DNA from: Leucobacter_A sp035514995
GTDB lineage: Bacteria > Actinomycetota > Actinomycetes > Actinomycetales > Microbacteriaceae
Direction: 5' to 3'
DNA length: 26,287 nucleotides
NCBI GenBank assembly: GCA_035514995.1
Contig: DATJCC010000085.1
Coordinates: 1-26,287, forward strand
Made by a program: the position numbers and the translations under genes. The notes beneath the pieces are model-generated. The model was not told where the DNA came from, searched no databases, and worked only from the letters and a program-made list of their open reading frames with translations. Of this stretch, positions 15,046-24,327 are shown one piece after another. The stretch's first letter is position 1. The number at the start of each line of letters is the position of its first letter.

Positions 15046-18000
15046 TTGTCTGTGCATTCGGGAGCAACCGGAGCTGGCGGCATTTCAGAAGAGTTTGGAG
15101 CTAATGCTTGGCTTGTTGAAGAACTTTACAAGCAATACGTTGAGGATAAATCCTCCGTAGACAAAACTTGGTGGCCAACCCTAGAAGAATATGCACAAAA
15201 GCTCGAAGCCAGATCTACAGCTACTGCGCAGACTGGATCAGAAGAAACCACAACAAAAACCTCTGTTTCACCGACCACAGGTAGCGTCGAAGCTCGAACT
15301 ACCGCCGCAGCTCCTAAAGCCGCTCCGATTCCTGCAGAAGCTCCTAAGACAAAGCCTACTGTTCCGGTTGAACCCGACACTACGGAGGATGTGACAACAC
15401 CCCTACGTGGGGTTGCGAGAACCGTAGCTAGGAACATGGATGAGTCGTTGACAATTCCTACCGCTACCAGCGTGCGGACCATCCCGGCGAAACTCATGAT
15501 TGATAACCGCATTGTCATTAACAATCATTTGAAACGTAGCCGCGGCGGAAAAGTATCTTTCACACACCTGATTGGCTGGGCTATGATCCAGACCGTTAAG
15601 GAATTCCCTAGCCAGAATGTTAGCTACACGATTGTTGATGGTAAACCAGCAGTTGTAGCCCCAGCTCACATCGGGCTTGGAATAGCAATCGACCTTCCAA
15701 AACCAGACGGAACTAGAACTCTTGTGGTTCCATCTATTAAAGAAGCCGAGACTTTAAACTTTAATGAGTTCTTAGCCGCTTACGAAGATCTAGTCACAAG
15801 AGCTCGCACTGGCAAATTAACGATGAACGACTACCAGGGTGCAACAATTTCTTTAACGAACCCGGGTGGCATAGGCACGGTGCATTCAGTTCCCCGTTTG
15901 ATGAACGGGCAGGGATGCATAATCGGAGCCGGAGCGCTCGAGTATCCAGCAGAGTTCCAGGGTTCAGCTGCTGAGACACTACAAGACCTCGGTATTGGTA
16001 AAACTATAACGCTGACGAGCACTTACGATCATAGAGTCATTCAGGGCGCGGGTTCGGGTGAGTTTTTGAAACTGATCCATGAGCGTTTAACAGGTTCACA
16101 CAACTTTTACCAAGAGATTTTTGCCGCACTACGAATTCCCTACGCACCAATCCAGTGGGCTAAAGACCTCAGTATTGATCAACACGGTGCTATCGATAAA
16201 GTTGCTCGAGTTCAAGAACTAATCAACTCATTCCGAGTGCGCGGCCATCTCATGGCTGATATCGATCCTCTCGAATACAAACAACGCTTACACCCAGATC
16301 TCGAGATTGAAACACACGGACTTACTTTCTGGGATCTAGATAGAGAGTTTGTAACCGGCGGCATCGGTGGTAAAGACCACATGAAGTTGCGCGACATACT
16401 TGGCGTATTGCGTGATTCTTACTGCCGTAAAATTGGTATCGAATATATGCACATTCAAGATCCCAAACAGCGCATGTGGATCAAACAACAGGTTGAGGTT
16501 CCTTGGGAAAAACCAACCCGAGACCAGCAAATGCGCATTCTCGAGAAGCTTAATGAAGCAGAAGCCTTCGAAACGTTCTTACAAACCAAATATGTTGGAC
16601 AAAAACGCTTCAGTCTAGAGGGAAGCGAGTCAGTTATTCCTCTGCTAGACGCGATGCTGATAGACGCGGCAGAAGATGGTGTCGATAGCGTAGATGTAGG
16701 AATGGCTCACCGCGGGCGCTTAAACGTGCTGTCTAACATTGCAGGAAAAACCTACGGTCAAATATTCAGTGAGTTTGAAGGAATCAACCGCTCCTCAAAA
16801 GGCTCTGGAGACGTTAAGTACCATTTAGGTACAGAGGGAACATTCACTGCCCCCAACGGCACACAGGTTCCAATTAATCTAGCGGCCAACCCTTCCCATC
16901 TCGAAACAGTCAACGGCGTGTTAGAAGGAATTGTTCGCGCCAAACAAGACCTTAAACCGATAGGGTCTTTTACCACTCTTCCAATTCTCATTCACGGCGA
17001 TGCCGCTATGGCAGGTCAAGGTGTGGTCTACGAAACACTGCAGATGTCTCAGTTGCGCGGTTACCGCACAGGCGGAACAATCCACGTAATTATCAACAAT
17101 CAAGTGGGCTTCACAACTCTGCCTCAAGATTCGCGGTCAGGAATATACTCTTCAGACGTGGGCAAGGTTATTCAAGCACCGATTTTCCACGTAAATGGAG
17201 ACGACCCCGAGTCTGTAGTACGTGTCGCGAAACTCGCCTACGAGTTTAGACAGAAGTTTAATGTAGACGTGATTATCGATCTAGTGAGCTACAGGCTCCG
17301 CGGTCACAACGAAGGCGACGATCCATCAATGACCCAGCCGTTGATGTATGACCTCATCGAAGCCAAACGTAGTGTGCGTAAGATCTACACCAGCACTCTT
17401 GTTGGTCGCGGTGATATAACTGAAGAAGAATACGAGCAGGCGAAGCAAGACTTTCAAAATCGTCTCGAACAGGCATTTATGGAGACACATGCCGCACAGA
17501 CCTCTTCAATCCCTGTGATTACTGACACTGCACCTGCAACAAACACAGCAACAATTCCGGTCATTAATGTACCAACAGCTGTTGACCGGAGTGTTATAGA
17601 GCTCATCGGTGACGCGCACGAAAACAAGCCTTCTGGTTTTACCGTGCACCCGAAGCTTCAACAACTCATCAAAAAACGTTTCGACATGAGCCGCAACGGC
17701 AATGTCGATTGGGGCTTTGGTGAACTCCTTGCGCTAGGTTCACTGCTTGTTGAAGGCACAGCAGTGCGCTTCGCTGGCCAAGATGCAAGGCGTGGCACTT
17801 TCGCTCAGAGACACGCCGTGTTTCATGACCGCAAAAACGGGCAGGAATGGTTGCCGCTCCTAAACCTTTCTGAAGAGCAAGCACGCTTTTGGATATACGA
17901 TTCATTCCTCTCTGAGTATGCTGCGCTAGCGTTTGAATATGGCTATTCATTGCAACGTGAAGATGCTTTAGTTATTTGGGAAGCTCAGTTTGGTGACTTC

Positions 18001-18732
18001 GCAAACGGTGGTCAGATAGTAATTGATGAGTTCATTTCTTCTGCGGAGCAAAAGTGGGGCCAAAACTCTTCGGTTGTAATGCTCCTACCCCATGGTTATG
18101 AGGGTCAAGGACCCGACCACTCGTCCGCGCGGATCGAACGTTTTCTGCAGCTCTGCGCAGAGGATAATATGATTGTGGCTCGTCCATCCACCCCTGCCAA
18201 CTATTTCCATCTGCTCCGCAAACAGGCATACCAGCGACCACGTAAACCGCTTATCGTATTTACTCCGAAGGCAATGCTTCGGTTGCGCGGAGCAACTTCT
18301 CAGATAGACGATTTCACAAGTGGTTCATTTGTTCCTGTAATTGATGACCCATCCCTGCAAAATAAATCTTCTGTTGAACGTATCATTATGGTTTCGGGTA
18401 AAACCTACTATGATCTACGAAACGCGCTTGACAAGAATCCCGACCCAAGAATTGCTCTCGTGCGTGTCGAGCAGTATTACCCGACACCTCTAAAAGCCAT
18501 TACTGAGGTTCTTTCCAGCTACCCAACAACCGCTGAGTTCGTTTGGGTGCAAGACGAACCAGAGAATCAGGGCGCCTGGCCTTTCATCTCTCTAAAGTTC
18601 GTGAAATATCAGGGCAATCGGGGTGTGCGCGTAGTGTCACGCCCGGCATCGGCGGCACCCTCGACAGGTTCTGCGAAGGTGCACGCAGTCGAGCAAGAAG
18701 ATTTAATCAAGAGAGCTTTGGCATTCGAATAA
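15046..18732 (+). CDS. kgd: Multifunctional 2-oxoglutarate decarboxylase/dehydrogenase E1-E2 fusion
   Basis: A 1,228-residue protein equal in length and layout to mycobacterial Kgd and corynebacterial OdhA. An N-terminal helical segment (about 10-45, FGANAWLVEELYKQY) and an Ala/Thr/Pro-rich linker (about 52-115) precede an E2-type succinyltransferase domain (about 120-350; catalytic His329 in YDHRVIQGAG) and the thiamine-diphosphate E1 domain (about 360-1228; His555 in GMAHRGRLN, then GDAAMAGQG and NNQVGFTT). No lipoyl domain is present, as normal for this fusion; lipoyl groups come from a separate E2. It converts 2-oxoglutarate to succinyl-CoA in the TCA cycle. The start is TTG, supported by AGAGGAA (15034-15040) at good spacing. 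A strong hairpin follows the stop. As a ThDP enzyme it depends on the thiamine supplied by the transporter 6 kb away. Confidence 0.97.
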   Translation: MSVHSGATGAGGISEEFGANAWLVEELYKQYVEDKSSVDKTWWPTLEEYAQKLEARSTATAQTGSEETTTKTSVSPTTGSVEARTTAAAPKAAPIPAEAPKTKPTVPVEPDTTEDVTTPLRGVARTVARNMDESLTIPTATSVRTIPAKLMIDNRIVINNHLKRSRGGKVSFTHLIGWAMIQTVKEFPSQNVSYTIVDGKPAVVAPAHIGLGIAIDLPKPDGTRTLVVPSIKEAETLNFNEFLAAYEDLVTRARTGKLTMNDYQGATISLTNPGGIGTVHSVPRLMNGQGCIIGAGALEYPAEFQGSAAETLQDLGIGKTITLTSTYDHRVIQGAGSGEFLKLIHERLTGSHNFYQEIFAALRIPYAPIQWAKDLSIDQHGAIDKVARVQELINSFRVRGHLMADIDPLEYKQRLHPDLEIETHGLTFWDLDREFVTGGIGGKDHMKLRDILGVLRDSYCRKIGIEYMHIQDPKQRMWIKQQVEVPWEKPTRDQQMRILEKLNEAEAFETFLQTKYVGQKRFSLEGSESVIPLLDAMLIDAAEDGVDSVDVGMAHRGRLNVLSNIAGKTYGQIFSEFEGINRSSKGSGDVKYHLGTEGTFTAPNGTQVPINLAANPSHLETVNGVLEGIVRAKQDLKPIGSFTTLPILIHGDAAMAGQGVVYETLQMSQLRGYRTGGTIHVIINNQVGFTTLPQDSRSGIYSSDVGKVIQAPIFHVNGDDPESVVRVAKLAYEFRQKFNVDVIIDLVSYRLRGHNEGDDPSMTQPLMYDLIEAKRSVRKIYTSTLVGRGDITEEEYEQAKQDFQNRLEQAFMETHAAQTSSIPVITDTAPATNTATIPVINVPTAVDRSVIELIGDAHENKPSGFTVHPKLQQLIKKRFDMSRNGNVDWGFGELLALGSLLVEGTAVRFAGQDARRGTFAQRHAVFHDRKNGQEWLPLLNLSEEQARFWIYDSFLSEYAALAFEYGYSLQREDALVIWEAQFGDFANGGQIVIDEFISSAEQKWGQNSSVVMLLPHGYEGQGPDHSSARIERFLQLCAEDNMIVARPSTPANYFHLLRKQAYQRPRKPLIVFTPKAMLRLRGATSQIDDFTSGSFVPVIDDPSLQNKSSVERIIMVSGKTYYDLRNALDKNPDPRIALVRVEQYYPTPLKAITEVLSSYPTTAEFVWVQDEPENQGAWPFISLKFVKYQGNRGVRVVSRPASAAPSTGSAKVHAVEQEDLIKRALAFE

Positions 18733-18749
18733 TAAAGTTATGAAAAGTT

Positions 18750-18800
18750 CATAGAGGCTCAGGCGAAACTTCAGTCTCGCCTGAGCCTCTATGGTATGTT
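18750..18800 (+). terminator. Strong 17-bp hairpin after kgd (probable terminator)
   Basis: CATAGAGGCTCAGGCGA (18750-18766) and TCGCCTGAGCCTCTATG (18777-18793) pair perfectly around a 10-base loop. The following bases are only mildly T-rich (GTATGTTTTAC), so termination may be partial. The stem ends 13 bases before the next ATG. Confidence 0.7.
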
Positions 18801-18806
18801 TTACAG

Positions 18807-19175
18807 ATGAAAAAGTTTTTTGCTATATCTGCTTCAACAATGATTGCGCTATCTCTAGTGGCCTGCTCTAGCGCTTCTCCTTCAGAGGAGGTCAGTGTAG
18901 TGGGAACATGGGGAGAACCCGAAATGCAAGGAGAACCATCCCTGACGCTTGAAGATGACGGCCAGGTTTATGGCAGTGACGGCTGCAATCGCATAACAGG
19001 CTCTTACGAGCATGAAGGAACCGAAATAGAATTTGGTGCGCTCGCTACAACAATGATGTTCTGCGAAGGTGTTGACACGTGGTTAAGCACTGCTAGTACT
19101 GCAAGTGTTTCAGCTGATCAGATGCAAATTTTCGATACCGAAGGTAATGAAATCGGAGTATTGGACAAACAATAA
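18807..19175 (+). CDS. META-domain (HslJ-like) lipoprotein
   Basis: A 122-residue predicted lipoprotein: KK start, hydrophobic core and lipobox LVAC with Cys20. The mature part is a small META/HslJ-type beta domain, recognised by GTWG, the central DGCNRITGSYE and TTMMFCEG; the two Cys in DGCN and MFCE may pair as a disulfide outside the cell. HslJ-type proteins are linked to heat or antibiotic stress in some bacteria; the role here is unknown. There is no ribosome binding site. TATGTT at 18795-18800 would place transcription start on the ATG, so a leaderless mRNA is plausible. The gene ends at a bidirectional terminator. Confidence 0.85.
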   Translation: MKKFFAISASTMIALSLVACSSASPSEEVSVVGTWGEPEMQGEPSLTLEDDGQVYGSDGCNRITGSYEHEGTEIEFGALATTMMFCEGVDTWLSTASTASVSADQMQIFDTEGNEIGVLDKQ

Positions 19176-19180
19176 CCTCT

Positions 19181-19228
19181 TAAATTAATATAGCCAGGCA
19201 GAGATTTCTGTCTGGCTATATTAATTTA
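19181..19228. terminator. Bidirectional terminator between META gene and purine operon
   Basis: A 22-bp stem (19181-19202 with 19207-19228, one G-T pair) with a 4-base loop, GC-rich near the top (tagccaggcaga) and A/T-rich at the base so that both strands end in T-rich sequence. It separates convergent genes. Confidence 0.9.
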
Positions 19229-19236
19229 GATAATGT

Positions 19237-19590
19237 TTAGTTCCATAGAACAGCTAAAGCTACATTTATTGCAGAAAGACCAGCAATTGCACCTAATACG
19301 CCGCCTGAGACTGGAGCCTTTTTACGGTTCATCAAAACCAAAACAATGATTCCGATTAAAACTAAAGATTTAACTCCAATCTTCGCATTGTTTGGTGATC
19401 CACCCACAGCATAAATCATGCCTACCAAAGCGATACCTGTAACAAGTAACGCTAGTGAGCCATGAAGCATGCCATTTGAGACCTTTGCGGTTCCCGTTTT
19501 AACAGCGGGAAGCTGTGCAATAGCAGTACCCATAACAACACCAAAGCTTAAAATGTGAAGCACAACGAGAATTTGCATTAAAAGTTCCAT
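19237..19590 (-). CDS. Small four-helix integral membrane protein, function unknown
   Basis: A 117-residue hydrophobic protein with four predicted transmembrane helices (about 5-25, 41-63, 70-87 and 95-116), a short charged loop NRKKAP between the last two and few polar residues otherwise. I do not recognise a named family. The ATG used here is 38 bases after the purH stop with no terminator between, so it is likely the last gene of the purine/thiamine operon and ends at a bidirectional terminator. Start could also be Met5. Position suggests only cotranscription, not a purine role. Confidence 0.8.
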   Translation of the reverse strand: MELLMQILVVLHILSFGVVMGTAIAQLPAVKTGTAKVSNGMLHGSLALLVTGIALVGMIYAVGGSPNNAKIGVKSLVLIGIIVLVLMNRKKAPVSGGVLGAIAGLSAINVALAVLWN

Positions 19591-19628
19591 ACCAACATTC
19601 TACCCTTCTGGTCCTGTTGAACCCCTGA

Positions 19629-21317
19629 CTAGTGAAAGAAGTGTCTCTCGCCGGTAAAGTACATTGTCACACCAGCTTGTTGTGCTGCCGCAATTACTTC
19701 CTTGTCTCTTATTGATCCACCAGGTTGCACAACAGCCTTTACTCCGGCCTCTAGAAGCACCTCCAAGCCATCAGCGAATGGGAAGAAAGCATCAGATGCA
19801 GCTACTGAGCCTGCGGCACGCTCTCCAGCACGGCTGACCGCTAAGTGACAAGAATCGACTCTGTTTACCTGTCCCATACCAACTCCAACTGAAGCGCCAC
19901 CTGAGGTGAGCAGAATTCCGTTAGATTTGACTGCTCGACAGGCTCTCCAAGCAAACTCTAACTCTGCCATAACTTTTGGTGATGCTGGTTCCCCAGCCAC
20001 AAGCTCCCAATCGGCTGATGCAGCGAAATTTTTATCTGAATCTTGCACCAAAAATCCACCAGAAATTTGTTTCACTTCGACATCTGCTGTTTTGAAAGTT
20101 TCAGGAAGTTCCAGTAACCGCAAGTTCTTTTTGGCACTTAATATCTTTAACGCTTCATCTTCAAATCCCGGCGCTACCAGCACCTCTGTAAAAATTTCGA
20201 CGATATTTTCAGCCATTTGAGCGCTCACTCGTCGGTTAGCCGCAACGACCCCTCCAAAGGCAGAGACAGGGTCACATTCATGCGCGAGTTTATGAGCTAC
20301 TGAAATTGGGTCGGCTGCTCCCTCAGGTGCCTCTGCGATCCCACACGGATTAGCGTGTTTTATGATCGCAACAGCAGGTCTTTCATGGTCGTAAGCTGCA
20401 CGTACAGCCGCATCGGCATCAACGTAATTGTTGTAAGACATTTCTTTGCCCTGTAATTGTTTAGCCTGTGCAATACCCTCATTATCGATCTCGCAAAACA
20501 AAGCTGCCCGTTGATGACTATTTTCACCGTACCGCAAAGTGGCTTCTCTTACTCCAAACAGTTCATAACCAATCATGTTTTCGCTATCATCAAAGATCGC
20601 ATCAATTTCTTCTTGCGACGCCGACACTGCATCTTCCGACATAGAGGAAGAGCTAATAGAATCACTGGATGTTTCTTCCCACGATTTTTCTTCTTGCTCT
20701 AAAAACCAGTTCGCAACTGAGGTGTCATATCTGGCAGTGTGCACGAAAGCTGCTGTTGCAAGCTCACGCCTTAACGCTAAGGTGGTCCCCCCTGTTTCAA
20801 TGACATCTATCACTGAATCGTAATTTGCTGGATCTACAACTATTGCGACGTTGGCATGATTTTTCGCTGCCGCGCGCACCATAGCTGGTCCACCGATATC
20901 AACATTTTCGATAATATCTGCTTGAGGTTTAGCTGCCGCCACAGTCTCGTCGAACGGGTACAAATTTACGACAACAAGCTCAAAGGGTGTAATTTTAAGA
21001 TCTTTGAGCTGCGTGCGATGATTATCTAGTCGAAGATCTGCGAGTAATCCCGCATGCACAGCGGGATGAAGAGTTTTGACCCTCCCGTCGAGAGCCTCTT
21101 CAAACCCAGTAACTTCACTAACTTCTGTGACGTTTAGACCAGCATTTTTGATAATGTTTGCGGTTGAGCCGGTAGAGACAATCTCAATACCGTTAGCTAC
21201 AAGCTTCTTTGCAAAATCTTCAAGACCTGTTTTATCGCTAACAGACACTAGTGCGCGCTTAACCTTCACTCTGTCTCGGTGTTCATAAAGATTTGCGGGC
21301 TGACTTTTAACGTTCAC
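19629..21317 (-). CDS. purH: Bifunctional AICAR formyltransferase / IMP cyclohydrolase
   Basis: Catalyses the last two steps of IMP synthesis: formylation of AICAR with 10-formyl-THF and ring closure. The N-terminal IMP cyclohydrolase domain (about 20-200) shows SVSDKTGLEDFA, STG (48-50) and KTLHPAVHAG (81-90). The C-terminal formyltransferase domain (about 255-562) shows LRYGENSHQ, KHANPCG (Lys320, His321) and the ending PGGSIRDKEVI ... TGERHFFH. At 562 residues it is some 40 longer than usual; the extra is a Ser/Glu/Asp-rich segment in the interdomain linker (about 207-248). The start is GTG, overlapping the purN TAG by one base (TAGTG) and supported by an AAAGGAGA site in the end of purN. 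Confidence 0.97.
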   Translation of the reverse strand: MNVKSQPANLYEHRDRVKVKRALVSVSDKTGLEDFAKKLVANGIEIVSTGSTANIIKNAGLNVTEVSEVTGFEEALDGRVKTLHPAVHAGLLADLRLDNHRTQLKDLKITPFELVVVNLYPFDETVAAAKPQADIIENVDIGGPAMVRAAAKNHANVAIVVDPANYDSVIDVIETGGTTLALRRELATAAFVHTARYDTSVANWFLEQEEKSWEETSSDSISSSSMSEDAVSASQEEIDAIFDDSENMIGYELFGVREATLRYGENSHQRAALFCEIDNEGIAQAKQLQGKEMSYNNYVDADAAVRAAYDHERPAVAIIKHANPCGIAEAPEGAADPISVAHKLAHECDPVSAFGGVVAANRRVSAQMAENIVEIFTEVLVAPGFEDEALKILSAKKNLRLLELPETFKTADVEVKQISGGFLVQDSDKNFAASADWELVAGEPASPKVMAELEFAWRACRAVKSNGILLTSGGASVGVGMGQVNRVDSCHLAVSRAGERAAGSVAASDAFFPFADGLEVLLEAGVKAVVQPGGSIRDKEVIAAAQQAGVTMYFTGERHFFH

Positions 21318-21937
21318 TATTCTCCTTTAGTGTTTGTCGCTGATTCAAGAGAGATCTCTCCCGTAGCAATAGCTCGCACCACTTCAACAAGAAGAGGTCT
21401 TTCAACCTGCTTAATGCGCTCGTGTAGCTCGTGCTCGTTTTCGCCATCAAGAATTGCAACGGTTGCCTGTTTTAATATTGGTCCGGTGTCTATCCCAGCA
21501 TCAATTATATGTACGGTAACACCCGTTTCTTTAACTCCGGCCGCTACAGCATCTGCGACAGCGTGAGCACCTGGAAAGTTTGGAAGAAGTGCCGGGTGGG
21601 TGTTAATTAAATTTGGTGAGGTTTCATCAACAAACTCTTTTGGCAGGATACGCATTAAACCTGCACTTAATATCAAGCTTTTATCTTTTGCTACTCCCAC
21701 ATTATGAGATCGGATTACCCGTAGTAGTTCTTTTCCCCAAAGTTTCCGCGAAGAAAATCCCTCAGGTCGAACTATAAAAGTTGGTATGTTCCTCGCTACC
21801 GCATAATCTAATCCTGGTGCGTCAGTATCTGACCCTACAGCCACAATTTCTGCCGGATAGTTTGGATCATCACACGCTTTTAAGAGAGCTTCAAGGATGC
21901 TTCCTCCGCCAGATATAAGAGCAACAATTTTTAGCAC
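21317..21937 (-). CDS. purN: Phosphoribosylglycinamide formyltransferase
   Basis: Transfers the formyl group of 10-formyl-THF to GAR, step 3 of purine synthesis. A 206-residue protein with the formyltransferase fold. The catalytic trio is Asn112, His114 (NTHPALLPNFPG) and Asp150 (DAGIDTGPI), with the spacing of the E. coli enzyme. The phosphate loop reads SGGGSILEAL, where SGxGSNLQAL is usual, so Ile replaces the common Asn; this is a mild variation. The start is GTG with a modest ATAGG site, 18 bases after the thiQ-like stop. Directly followed by purH with a 1-base overlap. purN-purH after a DUF6350 gene is known from M. tuberculosis; here transporter genes lie between. Confidence 0.96.
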   Translation of the reverse strand: MLKIVALISGGGSILEALLKACDDPNYPAEIVAVGSDTDAPGLDYAVARNIPTFIVRPEGFSSRKLWGKELLRVIRSHNVGVAKDKSLILSAGLMRILPKEFVDETSPNLINTHPALLPNFPGAHAVADAVAAGVKETGVTVHIIDAGIDTGPILKQATVAILDGENEHELHERIKQVERPLLVEVVRAIATGEISLESATNTKGE

Positions 21938-21955
21938 AAGCCTATTGTACTTGAA

Positions 21956-22645
21956 TCAAATGGCTACTCTTCCAGATTGTAATTGCACTGTTCTGTCGGC
22001 TATTTGCCTGGCTTCATCTTTATCGTGGGTCACTAGGATCGCGCTAGTCTTATTGGCGCGAAGCACCTTCGACAGATCTGCCCCCAAACGCTTTCGTAAG
22101 TCTGAGTCTAACGAAGATAGCGGTTCATCAAGCATCAACAACTTGGGCTTTGGCGCCAGCGCTCTGGCGAGCGCCACTCGTTGCGCTTCGCCTCCAGAAA
22201 GCGTAGTAACTGATCGCTTCTCATATCCAGGTAAACCCACTTGGTCTAACAGGTTCGACACTATTTCTTTACGCTCTGCATGGGAAACTTTTTGAAGTTT
22301 CAACCCATACTCTATATTTCCAAAAACATCTTTGTGTGTGAAGAGTTGCCCGTCTTGAAACATAAATCCAAAACCTCGTTTGTGAGGAGGAACATCTTTT
22401 AAATCATTACCATCCCATTTAATAGAGCCTGATTGAAGTTGTTCCAAACCAGCTACCGCCCTTAATAAAGTGGATTTTCCTGAACCGCTTGCCCCCAAAA
22501 GAGCGACTATCTCGCCGGGTTGAACTGTCAGAGAAACATTTGAAAGCGCTTGTATACCGCCAGGAAATCTCACTGAAACAGAATCAAGCTTTAATACACC
22601 TTCGTTGTGAGAGCTATGTTCGATTTTTTTTACCATGCGACCCAC
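21956..22645 (-). CDS. thiQ: ABC transporter ATPase, thiamine type (ThiQ-like)
   Basis: Cytoplasmic ATPase of the importer. A 229-residue ABC domain: Walker A GASGSGKS (51-58), Q-loop FMFQDGQLF (Gln97), signature LSGGEAQ (149-155), Walker B LLMLDEP (169-175), D-loop SSLD and H-loop VTHD (His207). The short length without a C-terminal regulatory domain fits ThiQ rather than PotA/FbpC-type ATPases. It overlaps the end of the permease. Two starts are possible: GTG 22645 (AAGG 4 bases upstream) or ATG 22636 (a G-rich stretch upstream). Substrate assignment rests on the TPP riboswitch and the ThiB-like partner. Confidence 0.9.
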   Translation of the reverse strand: MGRMVKKIEHSSHNEGVLKLDSVSVRFPGGIQALSNVSLTVQPGEIVALLGASGSGKSTLLRAVAGLEQLQSGSIKWDGNDLKDVPPHKRGFGFMFQDGQLFTHKDVFGNIEYGLKLQKVSHAERKEIVSNLLDQVGLPGYEKRSVTTLSGGEAQRVALARALAPKPKLLMLDEPLSSLDSDLRKRLGADLSKVLRANKTSAILVTHDKDEARQIADRTVQLQSGRVAI

Positions 22646-24294
22646 CCGACCTTACTCTTCAAGCTCAAACTCTCTGCAGCTACCATAACTGATGCTGTTA
22701 TAGCACCCAACAAAACAGCTGCCGCGATACCCATATTGTGGCTCATGGGGTCTTGATGCGAAAGTAACTGTGCGATTATTACCGGAAGTGTTTTATCGTT
22801 TGACCTGACGAGAAAAGCTGCTGCGCCAAACTCTCCAAGCGATGCTGCAAAAGCAAACCCGGCAGCAATAGCAACAGCATTTTTTAAAAGTGGAAGCTCT
22901 ATGGTCAAAATCACTTTCCAGGGTGATGCTCCAAGCATTATTCCAGCATCTTTGGTGCGCTGACTTATGTTTTGTAGCCGCGGCATAAGTGTGCGGATTA
23001 CCAGAGGGAGAGCGATCAGCGTTTGAGCTATTGGAATCAAGACAAGTGTGCTGCGTAGATCTATGCCTATCCCGAAAGGTTTATGCATAGTTATTAGAAG
23101 TCCGAGACCCAAAGTCACAGCTGAAACCCCTAGCGGCATCATCATCGTATATTCGTACACGCTCTGGCCACGTTTAACCCGTCTGCTTAAGAATTTACGG
23201 GTCACGACAAAAACAGTTATAAGTCCTAACAAAACAGAAGCCAGCATGGCGATTAGAGCGTAGGAGAGAGAAAGCCAAATTGCGCCAGAAATTCCCTGTG
23301 CTAAAGGTGAGGACTCAGGTGGGCTAAACAGCAGCAGATAGTTTTCAAAAGACCAATCACCCGCTGTGCTTCTAAAGGATCTGCTTATTAGGGAATAAAT
23401 TGGAAGCGCATGAAGCAGCGCTATTGTAATAATAAAAATTAGAAGTATTGACAGATGATCTTTCGAACGAAAAGCTACAACTCTGTCGGTCACGCTACTG
23501 ACTGAACTTGTCGATCTACGCAACCGAGATGAAAAATAGAGTGCGAGCACAACAATTATTATTTGCAATATTGATAGTACTGCCGAGGTTTTTAAATCTA
23601 ACAGCTGCATAGTCGAGCGGTAAATCTCTGTCTCAATGTTTGCGTACTTTTTACCACCCAAAACAAAAACAACGCCAAAAGATGTTGCACAGAACAGAAA
23701 AACTAGTGAAGCGGCTGAAGCTATCGGACGCCACAACCTGGGCAGGGTTATGTTTAAAAAAGCCTGCCCCGATGATGCTCCTAGCATTCGTGCTGCTTCT
23801 GTTTGACGAGGATCAAGATTTTCCCAAAACCCACCGACGATGCGCATAACAACTGTCACGTTAAAAAAAGTAAGAGCCATGATTAGTACAACGAAGGTTC
23901 TATCGAGACCAAGAAAGTTAAGCATTCCGCCCGGGCCATATAACGCCATAAATGCTGCAGCCACCACCACAGTCGGAAGCACAAAGGGAACCGTTAATAG
24001 TGCCCTAAGTGCTTTCCGACCGGGAAATTGTAGTCTGTAAAGGATAAACGCGGCGGGTATCCCGACCAAAACTGACAGAGCTGTTGCCGAGAATGCTTGC
24101 AACAGTGTTTGCCCTACAACTCCCCATGTGCGTGATCTTTTTAAGATCTGCGCAATAGATTGAAATTCTAGGCGACCGTCTTCGGTAATACCGGTAAAGA
24201 TGAGTGATAAGACTGGCCATATAAAAAATATGAACACAAATAGAGCTGGGATTAGCGCTAAAAGAGCCCACCAGAATCTATCTACTTTTAACAC
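22630..24294 (-). CDS. thiP: Fused ABC transporter permease, thiamine type (ThiP-like)
   Basis: Membrane channel of the importer, 554 residues with about 12 hydrophobic helices in two halves, each ending in a binding-protein-dependent permease domain. The two EAA-loop motifs that contact the ATPase are seen as TEAARMLGASSGQAF and KDAGIMLGASPWKV. The two-in-one permease of about 540 residues is the layout of ThiP and also of FbpB/iron permeases. The riboswitch upstream favours thiamine, or its phosphates. Start GTG at 24294, 33 bases after the binding-protein stop, with a weak ribosome binding site; an overlapping out-of-frame ATG just before it gives only a 3-codon ORF. Confidence 0.9.
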   Translation of the reverse strand: MLKVDRFWWALLALIPALFVFIFFIWPVLSLIFTGITEDGRLEFQSIAQILKRSRTWGVVGQTLLQAFSATALSVLVGIPAAFILYRLQFPGRKALRALLTVPFVLPTVVVAAAFMALYGPGGMLNFLGLDRTFVVLIMALTFFNVTVVMRIVGGFWENLDPRQTEAARMLGASSGQAFLNITLPRLWRPIASAASLVFLFCATSFGVVFVLGGKKYANIETEIYRSTMQLLDLKTSAVLSILQIIIVVLALYFSSRLRRSTSSVSSVTDRVVAFRSKDHLSILLIFIITIALLHALPIYSLISRSFRSTAGDWSFENYLLLFSPPESSPLAQGISGAIWLSLSYALIAMLASVLLGLITVFVVTRKFLSRRVKRGQSVYEYTMMMPLGVSAVTLGLGLLITMHKPFGIGIDLRSTLVLIPIAQTLIALPLVIRTLMPRLQNISQRTKDAGIMLGASPWKVILTIELPLLKNAVAIAAGFAFAASLGEFGAAAFLVRSNDKTLPVIIAQLLSHQDPMSHNMGIAAAVLLGAITASVMVAAESLSLKSKVGWVAW

Positions 24295-24327
24295 TTCATC
24301 AGCTTAGCTACTAACTTGCCGCTTGTT

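Noticed and set aside
15046..16140. Missing lipoyl domain in Kgd as a deletion
   Set aside because: Actinobacterial Kgd/OdhA fusions normally lack it; the length equals that of the mycobacterial protein.
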